DNA from: JAJRXR01 sp041402005 | GTDB taxonomy: Bacteria; Planctomycetota; Phycisphaerae; Phycisphaerales; UBA1924 | Length of the DNA: 64,000 nucleotides | Reading direction: 5' to 3' | NCBI GenBank assembly: GCA_041402005.1 | Contig: JAWKTB010000006.1 | Span: 124,001 to 188,000 of the forward strand | Shown here: one piece after another, positions 42,126 through 50,694 of the stretch | Layout: each line of letters opens with the position of its first letter | Position numbering within the stretch: position 1 is the first letter of the stretch | Position numbers and translations under genes: made by a program | The notes under the pieces: model-generated | Seen by the model: only the letters and a program-made list of their open reading frames with translations | The model's database searches: none | Told to the model about the DNA's origin: nothing

Positions 42126-44126
42126 GTGAGCCGTGAACGATCCAGGTCGAGATGGTGGGGACGATGGGGGGGTGTCGTCGTCGCGTTCGCTGTGGTGATT
42201 CTCGCGCCCAGGCTCGCCCTCGCTCAGCCCGGCGGCAACCCCCTCGGTTCGAACCCCTTCGCCGACGCGGGCGTCCAGGAGGTCACGCTCTCGCTCGAGG
42301 CGTCGCGAAAGAACGTCGCGCCGGGCGACCAGCTCGTGATCGCGGTCGTCCTGAACCACGCCGAGGGCTGGCACTCGCACACGAACAAGCCGGACGTCCC
42401 GTCCAAGCTGCTCGAGAGCGGCTTCTTCGCGATCCCGACGCAGGTGGTCGTCCAGGACACGCTCGGTGTCTCGCCCGGGCCCGTGCAGTGGCCGACTCCC
42501 CACGTCGTCGACATCCAGGTCGGTGGTGGCGAGATGGCGCCCTATGCCGTCTTCGCGGAGCGCGCCGTCATCTATGTGCCCTTCATCGTGAGCGAGGACG
42601 CCGCGGGCAGCGTCCGGATCGCGCTCGACGTCTCCTATCAAGCCTGCGACGAATCGGTCTGCCTCCCCCCCGAGAACGTGACGCGCGTGATCGAGCTACC
42701 CGTTGTGCCCCTCGACCAGCGGGGGGAGCAGTCCGCCTCTGCCGACTTCGCCGGTTTCGACGCCTCGGTCTTCGCGGATCGTGAGAGCTTCGGCAAGCAC
42801 GCCGCGGCCAGAGCCGCCGGACCCATTGCCCGACCCAAGTTCTTCGGCCTCGAACTCCCCTCCCCGGACGGGGCGGCGGGCCTCGCGATCGTCGCCCTTC
42901 TCGCCGCCCTCGGCGGGTTCATCCTCAACCTCACCCCATGCGTGCTCCCCGTCATCCCCATCAAGGTCATGACGATCTCGAGCCACGCCGGCTCGCCTGG
43001 CAAAAGCCTCTATCTGGGCCTCTGGATGGCGGCCGGCGTCATCGGGTTCTGGGCCGCCCTCGGCGTCCTCGCCGCCAGCGTCAGCGCCTTCGCCGACCCC
43101 TCCCGCGTCTTCGGCCTCTGGTGGTTCACCCTCGGCGTGGGCCTCCTCATCGGCGCCATGGGCGTCGGCGTCATGGGCGCCTTCAGCCTCAACCTCCCCA
43201 AGGCGGTTTACGCGTTCAACCCGAAGGCCGACAGCGCCGGCGGGTCGTTCTTCTTCGGCGTCATGACCGCCGTCCTCGGCCTTCCTTGCTTCGGCTTCGT
43301 TGCCGGCGCCCTGCTCGCCGGGGCGCCGACGTTGCCCGCACTTGTCGTCGTCACGATCTTCGTCGCGCTGGGTGTCGGGATGGCCCTCCCGTATTTCGTC
43401 CTCTCCGCCAAGCCCGGCTGGGTCGAGAAGATCCCGCGCACCGGACCCGCCTCCGAGCTGGTCAAGCAGGTGATGGGACTGCTGCTGCTCTCGGCGGCCT
43501 CCTTCTTCGTCGGCGCTGGCGTGCTCGCGCTGCTCGGCGGCATGGACCGGTTCGTGACGGGCATGCCCTGGTGGGGGCATGTCGTGCACTGGTGGTTCGT
43601 CGCACTCTTCGCCGCGGCCGCCGGGGTGTGGATGCTCGTCCGAACCGTCCAGATCACGAAGCGGGCGGCGCCCCGCGTCGTGTTCACATTCGTCGCCCTG
43701 GTATTCGCCGCCGGTGGCATCGTCGCCGCCGCCGACCGGACCAACGACGCGTACAACAACATCTGGATCCCCTTCACGCCCGACACGCTCGCGCAGGCGC
43801 GGGACGAGGGGCGCGTGGTGGTCCTGGACTTCACCGCCGAGTGGTGCCTGAACTGCAAGGCCCTCAAGGCGGCGGTCCTCTCCCGCCAGCCGGTCAAGGG
43901 CGAGCTCGTCAAGTCCGACGTCGTCCCCCTGATCGCGGACGTCACCAGCAACGCCGCCCCCGGCTGGGACAAGCTCCGCGAGCTGGGCCAGACCGGCATC
44001 CCCCTCCTGGTCGTCTACGGCCCCGGCCTCGACCAGCCCTGGCAGTCCAACGCCTACACCCCTGAGCAGGTCATCGACGCGATCGAGCGGGCACGCTCGA
44101 CCCCCGCGATCGGGCGGCGGGACTGA
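42126..44126 (+). CDS. dsbD: thiol:disulfide interchange protein DsbD family
   Basis: A 666-residue inner-membrane electron conduit from cytosolic thioredoxin to the periplasm. It has a signal sequence, an N-terminal DsbC-like sensor domain with CDESVCLPP, a transmembrane DsbD core with paired cysteines in NLTPCVLPVIPIK and GLPCFGFVAG, further helices and a C-terminal thioredoxin domain with WCLNC. It may support cytochrome c maturation or copper-site assembly, though no partner is adjacent. GTG start; it is divergent from fliM. Confidence 0.92.
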   Translation: MSRERSRSRWWGRWGGVVVAFAVVILAPRLALAQPGGNPLGSNPFADAGVQEVTLSLEASRKNVAPGDQLVIAVVLNHAEGWHSHTNKPDVPSKLLESGFFAIPTQVVVQDTLGVSPGPVQWPTPHVVDIQVGGGEMAPYAVFAERAVIYVPFIVSEDAAGSVRIALDVSYQACDESVCLPPENVTRVIELPVVPLDQRGEQSASADFAGFDASVFADRESFGKHAAARAAGPIARPKFFGLELPSPDGAAGLAIVALLAALGGFILNLTPCVLPVIPIKVMTISSHAGSPGKSLYLGLWMAAGVIGFWAALGVLAASVSAFADPSRVFGLWWFTLGVGLLIGAMGVGVMGAFSLNLPKAVYAFNPKADSAGGSFFFGVMTAVLGLPCFGFVAGALLAGAPTLPALVVVTIFVALGVGMALPYFVLSAKPGWVEKIPRTGPASELVKQVMGLLLLSAASFFVGAGVLALLGGMDRFVTGMPWWGHVVHWWFVALFAAAAGVWMLVRTVQITKRAAPRVVFTFVALVFAAGGIVAAADRTNDAYNNIWIPFTPDTLAQARDEGRVVVLDFTAEWCLNCKALKAAVLSRQPVKGELVKSDVVPLIADVTSNAAPGWDKLRELGQTGIPLLVVYGPGLDQPWQSNAYTPEQVIDAIERARSTPAIGRRD

Positions 44127-44218
44127 TCCTCGTCGAACGCCCCCGCGTCCTCTGGGCCCGATCATCGTCGCCAAACCTCTCTCTGAATCCCCCCGACGAC
44201 GTGACCTACCCAGTCTCG

Positions 44219-44247
44219 TTGACGCCCCGGGGCCTCCGGGCTACGTT
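44219..44247 (+). promoter_or_regulatory. promoter of tRNA-Gly
   Basis: TTGACG at 44219-44224 and TACGTT at 44242-44247 with a 17-nt spacer, about 35 bp upstream of the tRNA 5' end. Confidence 0.6.
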
Positions 44248-44281
44248 TGACCTGCCCGGGGGCGACCCCCGGGCCGGCGAC

Positions 44282-44353
44282 GCGGGTGTAGCTCAGTGGT
44301 AGAGCGTCACGTTGCCAACGTGAATGTCGTCGGTTCGAATCCGATCACCCGCT
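44282..44353 (+). tRNA. tRNA-Gly (anticodon GCC), intact attL copy
   Basis: 72-nt cloverleaf: acceptor GCGGGTG/CACCCGC, D-stem GCTC/GAGC, anticodon stem TCACG/CGTGA around loop TTGCCAA, T-stem GTCGG/CCGAT around TTCGAAT, discriminator T. From the anticodon loop to 2 nt past the 3' end it is duplicated at 59051-59094, so this gene is the island integration target and has been restored by the inserted element. Confidence 0.95.
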
Positions 44354-44355
44354 TT
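44312..44355 (+). repeat. 44-bp direct repeat, attL (3' part of tRNA-Gly)
   Basis: Identical over 44 bp to 59051-59094. The repeat starts in the anticodon loop and ends 2 nt after the discriminator base, the classic crossover/identity block of tyrosine-recombinase islands in tRNA genes. Confidence 0.95.
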
Positions 44356-44717
44356 CAGAAGTTTCGCTGAAATCAGAGCTTACGTGATTTCAGCCAGCAA
44401 CGCACTACTCCGCTCGGACGATAAAACGACCTATGTCGTGCACGATCGCCCCGAAATGTAGTGCAAGTCAGGGCAGACGCGCTGTGGCGTTGTGTCGGAC
44501 GGCGCACGGGATTGCCCGTGTTCGAGCCGGTTCGCGAGAGCAACTCCGCTTGGAGTGACGTCCAGCACACGCCAGCTCATCATTCAGCATCGCGTCTACT
44601 CGATCCGTCATCGCGGCGTCTCCCTCGCCGACAGTGAAGGCTGAGAACAAACCGAACGTCAAGATTGTAGATTCGACCGGTGCGTCCGTGCCCAGACAAA
44701 GCCCGTCTATCCGTTGT
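44354..44717. other. island 1 left-end region without genes
   Basis: Between tRNA-Gly and the RIC-pilin gene. Apart from the structured att-adjacent sequence (44366-44465) no coding frame is convincing; the sequence looks less GC-biased at codon-third positions than flanking genes. Short inverted copies of AAAGCCC (44698-44704 and 44723-44729) at the 3' end of the RIC-pilin gene could be a weak terminator. Confidence 0.6.
44366..44465. other. structured left end of island 1
   Basis: A perfect 10-bp hairpin (44366-44375 with 44385-44394, 9-nt loop) is followed by a GCACTAC...GTCGTGC imperfect inverted repeat (44402-44408 and 44435-44441) enclosing GATAAAAC, and by a GTAGTGCA motif at 44458-44465. 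The same succession occurs after the second tRNA fragment (59105-59205). It probably holds recombinase-binding or excision signals, or a structured RNA. Confidence 0.65.
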
Positions 44718-46253
44718 TCAAGGGGCTTTCGGGTCGTACCAGTTCCGTGATGGGGTTTCACCGACGACCTGCACCCAGGTATCCGAGAACGGGTGGGGGC
44801 CCGCGTGCCCGTCTGTAAACACATAGTTCGCACGCTCGCCCCCGTGGCGGGTGTGCTGAATCACCTTCGGCAGCTGCGTGGACGCATCCCACTGGCGTGC
44901 CTGGATCATCGGGTTGGCGACCGTCGGCGGGTCTCCCCAGAACATGGGCATGAAGTGGTCCATCGCCATCTCTTCGGTGAGCTCGGCGCTGAGCACGCAC
45001 CGCGACGGGAACTCGATCTGCGACGCCTTCACGCCCCAGTAGGGCGGGTGGTTGGGCGTCAAGTAAGCGTTGATCCCGTAAGACGCGAGCCGCGGCATCA
45101 TGACCGCGTCCCAGTTCTGGCTGTGGTCCTCGGGGCACTGGCAGACCGGCATCCGCTCGATGAACGCGCGGATCTCCTCGGCGGTGGGGTTGTCGGGGAG
45201 CGTGGCCTCGACGCCGACGTACGGCGCAAGGAGATAGACCCACGAGATGGTGAACGGCGCGGGTGGGTTGCCGTCCATCGCCATGCCGGGCATGCGGGCG
45301 GTGGGGAAGTGCTCCGCCCGGTCGTCGTCGGCGTACATCGTCATCGCGGTTGCGATCGAATGCGAGTTCGCGAGACACACGACCGAGCGGCCCGCTGAGC
45401 GGGCCTTGCCGAGCGCGGGGAGTATGATCCCGATCAGCAACGCGATGATCGCGATCACGACGAGCAGTTCGATGAGCGTGAAACCGCCGGGCTGCGTCGG
45501 TACCCTCCGATGTTTCTTCGCGGGGCCGCCCCCGAGGCGTTCTTCGGCCGCGATGCCCGCCGGGAACAGGATGTTGTTCTCCTTGTGGATGTGCCGGTGG
45601 GTGTCGCGCTCGAGATCGCCGAGCAGGCGGTAGCACTGCGTCCATGTCGAGCAGGCCCCCTCGGGCGCCGTCAGGCCATCCGTGAGCTCGTGGATCCGCC
45701 TGAACGCCTCGCCCACGTCGTCGTGGTCATGCACCATGCAGTCGATCGGTCGGCGGACGCTCCACGGGGGCCCGCCCTGGATCTCGGTCTTCCGCTCGAG
45801 CCGGCGAAGCCAGGGGAAGAGCACGCGTTCTTCGCGGATAAAGTGATCGTGCATGTCCTCTGTGAGTGCCGCGACGGTGCTCTGCAGCTGGGCGAGGCGC
45901 GGTTCTTCGTCGCCATGTGCTGCGACGCACTTGGAAATGAGTGTGTCGAGCCGGTCGAGCGTTTCTCGGGCATAGACGTGGTGTGTCTGCTCGAGGTGAT
46001 CAGCGAGCTCGGTCATGGACATCGCCGCGAAGTCGATCGTCTCGGCGGGGCCAGCGGCGGGATCGGGCTCGCACGCTATGAGGGTGCGGACGGCTTCCTC
46101 CGGTCTCAGGCCGGCGTCGGTTGCCGCCTGATCGAGCGTCTGATTTCCCCTGCAGCAGTAGTCGATGCCAAGACGCTCAAGCTCGGGTATCAGCTCGGGG
46201 TGGGCGGTCGCGATCTGCCCGGCCGTCATGCTCAGAGTGATTTCACGGGCCAT
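44718..46253 (-). CDS. RIC/ScdA-type di-iron Fe-S repair protein fused to a type IV pseudopilin
   Basis: A 511-residue two-part protein. Residues 1-60 are a DUF542/ScdA_N domain (ELERLGIDYCCRGNQTLDQA) and ~80-235 a hemerythrin-like domain with ligand-bearing helices (MHDHFIREERVLFPWL, MVHDHDDVGEAF, DTHRHIHKENNILFP), the fold that repairs nitrosatively damaged Fe-S centres in the cytoplasm. At residue 257/258 a full prepilin signal GFTLIELLVVIAIIALLIGIILP begins, followed by a planctomycete-type pseudopilin ectodomain ending GHAGPHPFSDTW. The start overlaps nosL by 11 bp, so it is the last nos-operon gene. The two halves belong in different compartments, so it is either a genuine novelty or a fusion caused by a lost stop. 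Confidence 0.85.
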   Translation of the reverse strand: MAREITLSMTAGQIATAHPELIPELERLGIDYCCRGNQTLDQAATDAGLRPEEAVRTLIACEPDPAAGPAETIDFAAMSMTELADHLEQTHHVYARETLDRLDTLISKCVAAHGDEEPRLAQLQSTVAALTEDMHDHFIREERVLFPWLRRLERKTEIQGGPPWSVRRPIDCMVHDHDDVGEAFRRIHELTDGLTAPEGACSTWTQCYRLLGDLERDTHRHIHKENNILFPAGIAAEERLGGGPAKKHRRVPTQPGGFTLIELLVVIAIIALLIGIILPALGKARSAGRSVVCLANSHSIATAMTMYADDDRAEHFPTARMPGMAMDGNPPAPFTISWVYLLAPYVGVEATLPDNPTAEEIRAFIERMPVCQCPEDHSQNWDAVMMPRLASYGINAYLTPNHPPYWGVKASQIEFPSRCVLSAELTEEMAMDHFMPMFWGDPPTVANPMIQARQWDASTQLPKVIQHTRHGGERANYVFTDGHAGPHPFSDTWVQVVGETPSRNWYDPKAP

Positions 46254-46770
46254 CGTCGTGCTCCTGTTTGGGGTGAGACGATTCGGCTTCGTCAGCGCTG
46301 CAGCAGGCCCCGGCGAAGCCGAGTCGCTTCCACGCGACGTCGAACGTCATCGTGTCGCCGGTCAGTTCTTGTCTCGCGGCTTCGAGCTCCGACGGCGACG
46401 CGAATGCCGCGACTTTCGAGCCCATCGGCGTGTGGAGGTTCGGCGACATCAGGAAGCTCGCGTCCTCGGTCCGCACCCACTCGCCCGTGGCGTGACTATG
46501 CGACCAGCGTGCGAGGATCTCGAGGTCCGGGTGCTCGACCTCGTGGTTGACCTGGCAGTTGAAGTCGTCGAACAGACGGGGTTCGGGACCGCGCGGGCCG
46601 TCGATGATCGTGGCGGTCGCCCAGCGTTCGTCGCTGATGATCATGTTGCACTGATCGCAGACGGAGTCGCCGAGCCTGATCGTCGGCGGGGCCTCCGCGG
46701 ACTGCTCCTCACATCCCGCGATCAGCGCGAACGATGTAGCTGCCGCGACAACAGGAATGAGCCTTCTCAT
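46243..46770 (-). CDS. nosL: NosL, copper chaperone lipoprotein for N2O reductase
   Basis: A 175-residue lipoprotein (lipobox LIAGC) that delivers Cu(I) to apo-NosZ in the periplasm. The copper-binding CDQCNMII is near residue 40 and the NosL pattern continues with LFDDFNCQVNHEVEH and FLMSPNLHTPMGSKVAAF. The C-terminus carries CCSADEAESSHPKQEHDDG, a possible extra metal site. Its start overlaps the nosY stop (ATGA). Confidence 0.9.
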   Translation of the reverse strand: MRRLIPVVAAATSFALIAGCEEQSAEAPPTIRLGDSVCDQCNMIISDERWATATIIDGPRGPEPRLFDDFNCQVNHEVEHPDLEILARWSHSHATGEWVRTEDASFLMSPNLHTPMGSKVAAFASPSELEAARQELTGDTMTFDVAWKRLGFAGACCSADEAESSHPKQEHDDGP

Positions 46771-47654
46771 ACCGAACCCCTTCTTGCAAACAGAACCACG
46801 GCCAACGCGAGCGGCACGAGTGTCCACGCAACCAGTGACGAGGCGAGCACCCAGGGAAGCCCGGCGCCCAGTGTGTTCGAGGCGTACGCGCCGACGGGCC
46901 CGAGCACGTCGAGGGAGGCGTTCATGTTCACGATGACGGCCATCTTGAACGACTGGAGCGGGTTGGCCGCCGCGAGCCCGAAGATTTCCTGCACGCGCAG
47001 TTTCAGCAGCACCGAGCTGGCCATGAGCCCGAGATCGCTCACGAACACGAGCGCGAGCCACGCGAACAGGGCGAGGCCCGTCGCGACCGTGGTGCGCCGG
47101 GAGATGACCGAGATGAGCATCCCGAGCGAGAGCATGGCGAGGGCGAGCATGGCGGTGAACCCAACGAGCATGGCGTACGCCCCGATGCCGACGCCGCCCG
47201 TCCGCCACGCGAGCACGCCGGCGCTGACGCCGAATCCGACGCACAGCGAGCAGACCAGCGCCGCCGCGAGTCCGAGGTACTTGCCCAGCAGCACCTGCGT
47301 GCGCGACACGGGCTGCGCGAGCAGGTACAGCAGCGTGCCCCGCTCCCGTTCGCCCGCGATGGAGCCCGCGCCGGCCGTGAGCGCCATGAGCGGCACGACG
47401 AGCATGATGAGGTTGAGCAGCCCCGCCGCGGTCCGCCCGAACCCGGCGAACCCGTGCGACCCGACGCCGCTCAGGGACAGCACTGATACGCCGACGGCGA
47501 GCACGGTGAACGCGAGCGTGTAGAGCAGGAACCACTTGCTCGCGAGTGCGTCGCGGAATTCACGCCGGGCGAACCGCGTGATGCCGCGCACGAGCGGCGG
47601 AGCCGCCGGGGCGGACGGGATCGTGTCGGCACGTGATGATGTGATCGCGCTCAT
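46767..47654 (-). CDS. nosY: NosY, ABC-type permease of the nos system
   Basis: A 295-residue membrane protein with six hydrophobic segments (for example LLYTLAFTVLAVGVSVLSLS and LGMLISVISRRTTVATGLAL) and the ABC-2 permease signature LTAGAGSIAGERERGTLLYLLAQPVSR split over that region. It works with NosF and NosD in Cu/S-site assembly of NosZ. Start overlaps the nosF stop. Confidence 0.9.
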   Translation of the reverse strand: MSAITSSRADTIPSAPAAPPLVRGITRFARREFRDALASKWFLLYTLAFTVLAVGVSVLSLSGVGSHGFAGFGRTAAGLLNLIMLVVPLMALTAGAGSIAGERERGTLLYLLAQPVSRTQVLLGKYLGLAAALVCSLCVGFGVSAGVLAWRTGGVGIGAYAMLVGFTAMLALAMLSLGMLISVISRRTTVATGLALFAWLALVFVSDLGLMASSVLLKLRVQEIFGLAAANPLQSFKMAVIVNMNASLDVLGPVGAYASNTLGAGLPWVLASSLVAWTLVPLALAVVLFARRGSV

Positions 47655-48532
47655 CGGTCACCCCCGGGGATCTGGACGTCTTCGAGCACCTCGATATCGC
47701 GCACCTCGATATTCTGGCGCGCGAGCACGCCGATCGGCTCGGCCTTGCGATCACGTGGCACCGCGACGCACAGCCCGTGCCCGTTCAAATGCACCGCGTG
47801 CCCGGCGTCACGGAGCGCGTCGGCGGCGTCTGCTTCGCTCGCCATCTCCAGATAGAGACGCACGACCTGGACCGGCTTCTCGGTCGGCCACAGCTCGGCG
47901 GGCGTCGTGTTACGGACGATGCGGCCCCGCTCCATCACCAGCACCCGACCCGCCAGCGAGATGACTTCGTCGGGGCGGTGCGAGGCGAACAGCAGCGTCT
48001 TGCCGCCCTCGCGGAGTCGCCGGAGAGTCTCGACGACCTCGCCGCGTCCGGCCGCGTCGAGGTTGGAGGTGGGCTCGTCCAGGATGATCAGCGGGGGATC
48101 GCTCAGCAGGGCGACGGCGAGCGCAAGGCGCTGCTTCATGCCGCCCGAGAGATCGCGCACGCGCTTTCGCTCGTGCCCGCTCAGCCCGACCAGCCCGAGC
48201 GACTCGGCCGCCCGATCACGCGATATGCCGCGGAGCTTCGCGAAGAACGTCATGGCGGAGCCGAGCCGGGCATCGTCGTGGAACGCGAGTTCCTGGGGGA
48301 CGTACCCGACGAGCGCACGGGCGTGACGCCCTCGGCGCCGAACATCGACCCCGCCGATGCTCGCTCGCCCCTTGCAGCGCATCACGCCGAGCAGGCACCG
48401 GATCAGCGTGGTCTTGCCCGCGCCATTGCTTCCCCACAGGGCCATCGAGGCGCCCGGATCAAGACCGAATGACACGTCCGAGACGGCGCTCACCCGACCG
48501 AACCGCTTGGTCACACCCGCTGCGTGGATCAT
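47651..48532 (-). CDS. nosF: NosF, ABC transporter ATPase of the nos system
   Basis: A 293-residue ATPase. Walker A GSNGAGKTT, signature LSGGMKQRLALA, Walker B LIILDEPTS and the switch histidine region FASHRPDE are intact. Compared with canonical ATPases the C-terminus adds ~70 residues as in NosF/CcmA-like subfamily members. ATG at 48532 follows the overlap with nosD. Confidence 0.92.
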   Translation of the reverse strand: MIHAAGVTKRFGRVSAVSDVSFGLDPGASMALWGSNGAGKTTLIRCLLGVMRCKGRASIGGVDVRRRGRHARALVGYVPQELAFHDDARLGSAMTFFAKLRGISRDRAAESLGLVGLSGHERKRVRDLSGGMKQRLALAVALLSDPPLIILDEPTSNLDAAGRGEVVETLRRLREGGKTLLFASHRPDEVISLAGRVLVMERGRIVRNTTPAELWPTEKPVQVVRLYLEMASEADAADALRDAGHAVHLNGHGLCVAVPRDRKAEPIGVLARQNIEVRDIEVLEDVQIPGGDR

Positions 48533-49935
48533 GCCCGCTCTCCTGTCTTCGGTTCGGGGAGTCCCCGCTCGACGCCTACGACCACGACGCACCCGATGGC
48601 GGTCGAAAGCAGACCGGTGGCGAGCAGCGCCATGCGCCATCCTCCCGATCCCGAGCCGTGCGCGAGCGTCAGCTCGATCGTTGGCGGCTCGGCGAGGGGC
48701 GACGGGTCGATCAGCGTGGACTCGGGTCGCAGCTCGGGCAGGGCTCGGGCGGTGAACTCGATCGCTTGCTGGGCCGGGCTGTGCACGAACAAGCGGAGGT
48801 TCGGCTCGTTCGCGAGCATGGCGCCGAAGAGGCTCTTGGGTTCATAGACCACGTCGCCGACGCCGTCGCCGTCGAGATCGAACCCGGCGTAGTCGGACCA
48901 GTAGTTCCCGACGCCCTCGCGGGCAAAGGTGTTGCTGACCAGCCGACCTCGCCCGTGAGTTGCGGCGGGGTCTTCGTTCTCGACGAACGCGTTTCTTGTG
49001 AACACGTTGTCGTGCGTGTTCGGCGTTGCGAGCAGACCGATCTCGTTGAACGCGATCATGTTCGACTCGAACAGCCCGGTCGAGTCAACCGAGGACGGGC
49101 TGTTATCGATGTAGACACCGACGCGGTTGGCGAGCAAGGCGTTGCCGGTGATGGCGATGTCGTCGCAGTCCTTAAGCCCGATACCGTACCCGCTGGCGCC
49201 CCGGTTGTTCGTCAGCCGGTTGCCCTTGAGCGTGATCCGGTTGCTGTACATGAGGTAGATGCCGACCGAGTTGGCCCGCAAGTCGTTCTCTTCGAGCACT
49301 GTGTCGTGGCTGTACATGAAGTGCAGCCCATACCGACTGTCGGACACGGTATTCCGCACGATTCGGAGGTTCTCGGAGTACCAGAAGACCATGTCCCGCG
49401 AGGCGCGAACGGTGTTGCACTCGACGGTGCTCCCGTGGCTCCACCAGAGTCGGATGCCATCACCGCGGCGCCCGGGATCGAGGTCTTTTCCGGCGATGGT
49501 GTTGCCGCGGATCACCGCGTCGGGCGCCTGCTTGAGGTCGATCCCGAACAAGGTGTCCTCGATGGTGTTGGACTCGATCGTTGCGTCCGCCGCGACGACC
49601 CGGATGCCCGCGGGCTCACCGGTGACATCATCACCCGACGCCCGGATGGCGCACGCCCGGATCGTAACGCCTTCCGCCAGCACTTCGATGACGGTGCCCT
49701 TGCCGAGGCCGTCAAATACGGCGCCCTCGCTCCCGTCCAGGACGACAGACTTCCGGATGACGAGATTCCCTTCGTAGACCCCGGCAGGAACGTGGATCTC
49801 GTCGCCCGTCTCGGCGTGCTCGATCATCTCGGTGACGACTGAGACCGGCCTAGGGGCAACCCCCGTGCGATCATCCGCACGCACGACCGCCGTGGCGACG
49901 AGTGAAACCAGGATGCCGAAGCCTGCGAGTCTCAT
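48529..49935 (-). CDS. nosD: NosD, periplasmic right-handed beta-helix copper-processing protein
   Basis: A 468-residue protein with a signal peptide (LAGFGILVSLVATAVVRA), many parallel beta-helix coils (repeating N-x-I/V-x-x-N pattern such as LFGIDLKQAPDAVIRGNTI and GLHFMYSHDTVLEENDLRANS) and a C-terminal transmembrane helix (ALLATGLLSTAIGCVVVVG). The motifs GDGIRLWWSHGSTV and FWYSENLRIVRNTVSDSRYGLH are typical of NosD. It completes the NosDFY assembly complex. Confidence 0.93.
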   Translation of the reverse strand: MRLAGFGILVSLVATAVVRADDRTGVAPRPVSVVTEMIEHAETGDEIHVPAGVYEGNLVIRKSVVLDGSEGAVFDGLGKGTVIEVLAEGVTIRACAIRASGDDVTGEPAGIRVVAADATIESNTIEDTLFGIDLKQAPDAVIRGNTIAGKDLDPGRRGDGIRLWWSHGSTVECNTVRASRDMVFWYSENLRIVRNTVSDSRYGLHFMYSHDTVLEENDLRANSVGIYLMYSNRITLKGNRLTNNRGASGYGIGLKDCDDIAITGNALLANRVGVYIDNSPSSVDSTGLFESNMIAFNEIGLLATPNTHDNVFTRNAFVENEDPAATHGRGRLVSNTFAREGVGNYWSDYAGFDLDGDGVGDVVYEPKSLFGAMLANEPNLRLFVHSPAQQAIEFTARALPELRPESTLIDPSPLAEPPTIELTLAHGSGSGGWRMALLATGLLSTAIGCVVVVGVERGLPEPKTGERA

Positions 49936-49947
49936 GCGGTGCCTTGA

Positions 49948-50607
49948 TCAGGAAGCTGCGTGCTGCTGTTTCAGAAGGGGCAGGTACGCGCGCCGGTGGA
50001 AGTACAACGCCGCGATCAGCACGACCGACGCAACAGCCGCCAGAATCAGCCCCGTCCCGGGTGTCGCGATGGTCACGAACTGTCCGATGCCGCCCTTCCC
50101 GATCGCCGTAGGGACGAAGGGCTTCACGGCGTTCGACAGCGGGGCGTTCGGGTCGAGGTTCAGGCCGAAGTGACGCATCCACAGGTGCAGGTCGACCAGG
50201 AAGACCGCGGGGAAAAACACGACCGGCGCGACGAGCAGCGCCGCCCACCGCGTGTGGATGTACGCCGCCAACTCTAGCATGACGACGAACGCAATCATGA
50301 TGAACACGCCGATCGTCCGCTCAATGGCGGCGGCCTCAAAAAGCGACCGCATCCCGATGTAGTGGTTCAGCCCGTCGATCTCGGCGACGTCGCCCGAGAG
50401 CACGTTCAGATACGCCGTCATGTGCAGCCCGTCGGGGTACTGCGGCGCCTGGAGCTCCATGTGCCAGTAGGGCAGGAAGAGCGAGACCAGCAGCAGCACC
50501 CGCGCCGCGAGCAGCAGGAACCCAGGCGTGCCGTACTTCAGCGAGTGCTTCGAGGCCTCTTTGGGGCTGATTCTTGGGCCAAGTATCCGATCGATGAGCG
50601 GGCTCAT
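49948..50607 (-). CDS. NosB-like membrane protein between nosZ and nosD
   Basis: A 219-residue protein with about four to five transmembrane helices (LLAARVLLLVSLFLPYWHMEL, IGVFIMIAFVVMLELAAYIH, ALLVAPVVFFPAVFLVDLHLW, ILAAVASVVLIAALYFHRR). Clade II (atypical) nos clusters often carry a nosB membrane gene at this place, so NosB is the best reading. The motif LPYWHMELQAPQYPDGLHMTAYLN is distinctive. Its job in N2O respiration is not established. It starts 87 bp after nosZ. Confidence 0.7.
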   Translation of the reverse strand: MSPLIDRILGPRISPKEASKHSLKYGTPGFLLLAARVLLLVSLFLPYWHMELQAPQYPDGLHMTAYLNVLSGDVAEIDGLNHYIGMRSLFEAAAIERTIGVFIMIAFVVMLELAAYIHTRWAALLVAPVVFFPAVFLVDLHLWMRHFGLNLDPNAPLSNAVKPFVPTAIGKGGIGQFVTIATPGTGLILAAVASVVLIAALYFHRRAYLPLLKQQHAAS

Positions 50608-50694
50608 TGGTTGATTCCTCCGCCGGGTGCGGGCGATCTTCGCCCGCGAGGTTGAAGACGCACGGGGCGCTCTCACGCCCCGCGCAGTGGTCGG

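Noticed and set aside
42696..44174. 492-codon minus-strand frame opposite dsbD
   Set aside because: Asp/Glu/Gly-rich without any domain, while the plus strand has the DsbD cysteine pairs and helices.
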